In this document: positions 60,698 to 64,000 of the stretch, one piece after another
Numbering within the stretch: position 1 is the first letter of the stretch
Layout of the letters: every line of letters starts with the position of its first letter
NCBI RefSeq assembly: GCF_030143245.1
Contig: NZ_JARJNS010000006.1
Coordinates: forward strand, 1-64,000
DNA: 64,000 nt
Origin: Rhabdaerophilum sp. SD176
GTDB taxonomy: Bacteria > Pseudomonadota > Alphaproteobacteria > Rhizobiales > Beijerinckiaceae
Direction of reading: 5' to 3'
The notes under the pieces: generated by a model
The model's input: only the letters and a program-made list of their open reading frames with translations
Database searches by the model: none
What the model was told of the DNA's origin: nothing
Translations under genes and position numbers: made by a program

Positions 60698-62848
60698 GTG
60701 TTCTCCTTGTCTGACTCCCCGTCCAAAGGCCCCTTGCTCAGGGCGCTCCTCCACCTTGCCGCGCATCACGGCCGGGCTGTGGGGGAGGATGTCGTGCTGT
60801 CAGGGCTGCCGCTCGAAGGCGCGCCGCTCGGTGCCACGTTGTTTGCCCGGGCGGCCCGGCGTGCCGGGCTGGACGCAGAACTGGTCTACCGTCCGTTCAG
60901 CGAGATCTCCCCGCTGGTGCTGCCCTGCGTCGTGTTCCTCGGGACCGAGCCGGTTGTCCTCCGCCGGATGGACCCTGAAGACGGCCGCTGCGAGGTTGTG
61001 CGCTTTCCCGATGAAGGAGAGGCGTTGGCTGCCCCCTTGCCTGCGAACGAGATCGACGCGGCTTACTCGGGATATGCTTTCCTGATCCGGCCGCTGGCGA
61101 CTGCGGATACCGGCATCGTGGACAGAAGACCCCCTTACGGCTGGTTTCTTGGAGTGATCCGGCGGTTCCGGTCCAATTATTGGCACATCGCGCTCGCCAC
61201 GCTGATCATCAATGTCCTGGCCCTTGTGTTCCCGCTCTTCACCATGGCCGTCTATGATCGCGTTCTGCCGAACCACGCCATTTCCTCGCTCGTGGCGCTT
61301 TTGGTCGGCGTATTGCTGGCAATTGCGTTCGATTTCATCATCCGGTTTGCCCGGTCGAGAATGATTGACCTGACCGGAAAACAAGCCGACGGCGTTCTGG
61401 CTGCGCAGATCTACGAGCATCTGCTGAACATCCGGATGCGGGTGCGGCCCCAGCGCGTTGGCGTCCTGGCCAATCAGGTCCGGGATTTTGATTCCGTCCG
61501 GGAATTCTTCACCTCCGCCACGCTGATCGCGATTGCAGATCTGCTTTTTGCGTTTCTTTTCATTGGGATCCTGTTCCTAATTGCTGGCCCCCTCGCCTGG
61601 ATTCCCTTGCTCCTGCTGCCGGTCGTCATTGCGATCGGACTTCTGATCCAGCGGCCGCTCGATCGCGCCATGAAGGCATTCCAGGGAGAGGCTTCGGCCA
61701 AGCACGGCCTCCTGATCGAAAGTCTGAACGGCCTCGAAACTGTCAAGGTCATGGGTGCCCAGTCCGGCCTGCAAGCGGCTTGGGAACGTTCGGTCGCGCA
61801 ATCGGCGCGCGCTGGCGAGCAGGTCCATCACTGGTCATCCCTGGCGCTGACCTTGTCGAACGCGGCCCAGCAGATGGCTTCGCTCGGGATCATGGTCGGG
61901 GGCGCGTTTCTCGTCATGAATAACACCCTGTCCGTCGGCGCGCTGGTTGCGGCCAACATGCTGTCTGGGCGGGTTCTTTCGCCGCTGACCAACCTTGCTG
62001 GCATGATTTCCCGCGCGAACCAGACATTGATCGCCCTGCAGGGCATCGATGCCCTGATGGCGCTCGAAGCGGACACCATCCCCGGCGAGGTCAAGACAGC
62101 CCGCCGGATCAAACAAGGAGCGATCGTGTTTGATCGCGTGACGTTCGGCTATCCCGGCTCCGCAAGGCCTGCCCTTGATGACGTCAGCTTCCGGATACAG
62201 CCCGGAGAAAGGGTTGGTATTGTCGGGAAGATCGGCTCGGGGAAAACCACGATCGGTCGCCTGCTTGTCAATCTTTATAACCCGGATTCCGGACGAATCC
62301 TGCTGGATGGCGCCGACCAGCGCCAGTTCGACCCCATGGAATTGCGGCGGGATATTGGGTTCGTCATGCAGGATTCCGATCTCTTCATGGGCACGATGCG
62401 GCGGAACATCGCCCTCGGGCGGCCGGACGCCACCGATGAAGAGATCATCGCCGCGGCGCGCCTCGCCGGTATTGACAGTTTTGTGGCCCAGAATCCCGAG
62501 GGCTACGACATGCGCATCGCCGAAGGCGGGTGGTCGCTGTCAGGCGGACAGCGCCAGTCCGTCGCGCTGGCACGCGTCCTGTTGCGGCGCCGGCGAATCC
62601 TCTTCCTCGATGAACCGACCAGCGCGCTTGATGTCCGCAGCGAAGCGGAATTCTGCGCCCGGCTCGACGCCGTGCTCGGCCGCGACACGACATTCATTGT
62701 CTGTACCCACCGCGTCTCACTCCTCGCCTTCGTCGAGAGACTGCTGGTCTTCGAGCATGGACGCCTTGTCGCTGATGGCCCTCGCGACGCGATCCTTGCC
62801 GGGCTGAACAAGCGCTCGGTGGTCACGCGTGGTGCAGCCGATGCATAA
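60698..62848 (+). CDS. type I secretion ABC transporter with degenerate C39 domain (LapB/RaxB type)
   Basis: This 716-residue protein exports a protein or peptide across the inner membrane. Residues 10-130 resemble a C39 peptidase domain without the catalytic cysteine (LHLAAHHGRAVGEDVVLSGL), as in LapB and HlyB. Six membrane helices occupy about 150-420. The ATPase has Walker A GKIGSGKTTIG near 510, FVMQDSDLFMGTMRRNIALG, signature LSGGQRQSVALARV, Walker B ILFLDEPTSALD and CTHRVSLL. GTG 60698 is the apparent start; no good ribosome site is seen, so TTG 60707 is possible. It overlaps the adaptor gene by eight bases. Confidence 0.88.
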   Translation: MFSLSDSPSKGPLLRALLHLAAHHGRAVGEDVVLSGLPLEGAPLGATLFARAARRAGLDAELVYRPFSEISPLVLPCVVFLGTEPVVLRRMDPEDGRCEVVRFPDEGEALAAPLPANEIDAAYSGYAFLIRPLATADTGIVDRRPPYGWFLGVIRRFRSNYWHIALATLIINVLALVFPLFTMAVYDRVLPNHAISSLVALLVGVLLAIAFDFIIRFARSRMIDLTGKQADGVLAAQIYEHLLNIRMRVRPQRVGVLANQVRDFDSVREFFTSATLIAIADLLFAFLFIGILFLIAGPLAWIPLLLLPVVIAIGLLIQRPLDRAMKAFQGEASAKHGLLIESLNGLETVKVMGAQSGLQAAWERSVAQSARAGEQVHHWSSLALTLSNAAQQMASLGIMVGGAFLVMNNTLSVGALVAANMLSGRVLSPLTNLAGMISRANQTLIALQGIDALMALEADTIPGEVKTARRIKQGAIVFDRVTFGYPGSARPALDDVSFRIQPGERVGIVGKIGSGKTTIGRLLVNLYNPDSGRILLDGADQRQFDPMELRRDIGFVMQDSDLFMGTMRRNIALGRPDATDEEIIAAARLAGIDSFVAQNPEGYDMRIAEGGWSLSGGQRQSVALARVLLRRRRILFLDEPTSALDVRSEAEFCARLDAVLGRDTTFIVCTHRVSLLAFVERLLVFEHGRLVADGPRDAILAGLNKRSVVTRGAADA

Positions 62849-64000
62849 GGATGACTTTGCCTTTGCCAATGATATCCGGGCGGCCGCCGATCTCCGGACT
62901 CCGCGCACCTATGTCCTGCTCGTCCGGGTCACTGCCGCGCTGATCCTGTCGGCCGTGATCTGGGCATCGCTGGCCGTGCTCGATGAAGTGACCCGCGGCG
63001 AGGGACGCGTCATCCCGTCCCGCCAGGTCCAGGTCGTCCAGCCGCTTGAGGGCGGGTTGGTTGAGAACATCCATGTCGCCGAAGGTGCGATCGTCCAGAA
63101 AGGCGATGTGCTCATGCGCATCGACGATACGAATTTTGCCGCCCAGCTGGGCGAGATCCGTGAACGGCGCCTCGCATTGGCGAGCCGCGTCGCGCGCCTG
63201 ACTGCCGAATCCACCGGCCAGAGCCAGATCGGCTTCCCGCCCTCGCTCCTGAAGGAGGCTGGCCGGGCGACAGAGGCAGAACGGCTTGTTTTCGAAGCGC
63301 GGCAGCGCAAGCTGACCCAGGATATCGAGGTGATCGTGCAGCAGGTCGGGCAGAGGCGAGCCGAACTTGGCGAGCTGCAGGCGCAGGAACGGCGTCTTGC
63401 ACAGGCCGTCGACCTTCTCTCGAAAGAGACGGCGATTACCCGCCGGCTCTTCCAGCAGCGCGTCGTGCCGGAAATCGAGATGCTGCGTCTCGATCGCCAG
63501 GCTGCGGAAATGCAGGGCCAACTCGATGTGGTGAAGGCTTCCCTGGCCAAGGCCGAGGTTGCCATTCTCGAGGCAGAGGCACGGCGCGACAGCGTCACCT
63601 CGACCTTCCGCGCGGCGTCGGAGGAAGAGCTCGCCAAGGTCCAGGCCGATCTTGCTGTTGTGGAGGAAACCATCCGGGCCGCACAGGATCGCGTCCGACG
63701 GACCGATCTCCGGGCCCCGGTGCACGGGATCGTCAACAAGATCAGCGTCACCACGATCGGCGCCGTGGTCCAGCCCGGCCAGGCCGTGATGGATATCGTT
63801 CCGCTGGAGGACAACCTGCTGATCGAGGCGAATGTCCGACCGGCCGATATTGCCTTCATCCGCCCCGGGCAGGATGCCGTAGTGAAGATCTCTGCCTATG
63901 ATCCGACGGTCTACGGCTCGCTACAGGGCAAGGTCGAACGGATCAGCGCCAATACGATTACGAATGATCAGAAGGAGGTATATTACCGCGTCGTGATCCG
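62841..64000 (+). CDS. HlyD family membrane-fusion adaptor (cut by window end)
   Basis: The 386 residues seen join the ABC exporter to the outer-membrane channel. The reading frame starts at ATG 62841 (MHKDDFAFANDIRAA), inside the end of the ABC gene. A cytoplasmic tail of about 25 residues and one helix (about 28-48) are followed by TRGEGRVIPSRQVQVVQPLE and the lipoyl-like half EGAIVQKGDVLMRID. A long coiled-coil runs from about 95 to 280, then the second half-motif DLRAPVHGIVNKI and VVQPGQAVMDIVPLED. The frame is open at 64000, so the last 40-60 residues are missing. It matches HlyD/LapC/PrtE adaptors. Confidence 0.9.
   Translation, partial: MHKDDFAFANDIRAAADLRTPRTYVLLVRVTAALILSAVIWASLAVLDEVTRGEGRVIPSRQVQVVQPLEGGLVENIHVAEGAIVQKGDVLMRIDDTNFAAQLGEIRERRLALASRVARLTAESTGQSQIGFPPSLLKEAGRATEAERLVFEARQRKLTQDIEVIVQQVGQRRAELGELQAQERRLAQAVDLLSKETAITRRLFQQRVVPEIEMLRLDRQAAEMQGQLDVVKASLAKAEVAILEAEARRDSVTSTFRAASEEELAKVQADLAVVEETIRAAQDRVRRTDLRAPVHGIVNKISVTTIGAVVQPGQAVMDIVPLEDNLLIEANVRPADIAFIRPGQDAVVKISAYDPTVYGSLQGKVERISANTITNDQKEVYYRVVI

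Overview
The window is GC-rich, densely coded chromosomal DNA from an alphaproteobacterium, most likely of the order Hyphomicrobiales (Rhizobiales). The reasons are a DUF2865 protein (a family I know mainly from this order), an Irr/ICE-type iron box, FNTAGD-type rhizobial class III cyclase sequence, a maf-yacG pair and very many ABC importers for organic nitrogen and organic acids. I cannot name the genus. No rRNA, CRISPR array or intact insertion sequence is present; there are two tRNAs (Gln-CTG and Phe-GAA).

Layout. 1-2377: a tyrosine recombinase reading away from the 3' end of tRNA-Gln, which looks like the end of an integrated element extending leftwards out of the window. 2638-12340: a core-like stretch with a DUF2865 protein, an Fe(III) importer (binding protein and fused permease, no ATPase) behind a candidate Irr box, a two-subunit 3-oxoacid CoA-transferase, an AsmA-like protein, a Crp-type regulator, tRNA-Phe and a DHH phosphoesterase. 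12416-30072: a large nitrogen/peptide-scavenging locus. An SDR, a ketopantoate-reductase-like protein and an oligopeptide-type binding protein face a MarR regulator. The MarR gene is followed by a nearly gapless series: creatininase-family amidohydrolase, DppBCDF-type importer, PgdA/imidase-like deacetylase, gamma-glutamyltransferase-like Ntn hydrolase, DUF1028 protein and a second complete Opp/Dpp importer.

30255-35975: an NMT1/SsuA-type importer followed by SDR, acyl-CoA dehydrogenase and phosphotransferase genes. The last two carry hallmarks of the ACAD10/11 (LvaC/LvaA) pathway for 4-hydroxyacids. 36066-40609: a phosphonate-type importer phnC-phnD-phnD-phnE-phnE with tandem duplicated binding proteins and a strong terminator between the binding proteins and the permeases. 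40612-43133: a Cys/Met-metabolism PLP enzyme divergent from an M20 amidohydrolase. 43186-48832: a third complete Opp/Dpp importer on the minus strand, again with a strong terminator just after the binding-protein gene.

49111-58720: a membrane-anchored class III nucleotide cyclase, an acyl-CoA dehydrogenase with an alpha-methylacyl-CoA-racemase-like CoA enzyme, an aldo/keto reductase, yacG, maf, and a tripartite tricarboxylate transporter (tctCBA order). 58692-64000: a stand-alone Ada zinc domain, then a type I secretion system (TolC-like channel, ABC transporter with a degenerate C39 domain, HlyD-like adaptor cut by the window end). Overall the window is a transport-heavy accessory region: three peptide-type importers, four other solute importers and one exporter, interleaved with amidohydrolases and acyl-CoA enzymes that would process what is imported.
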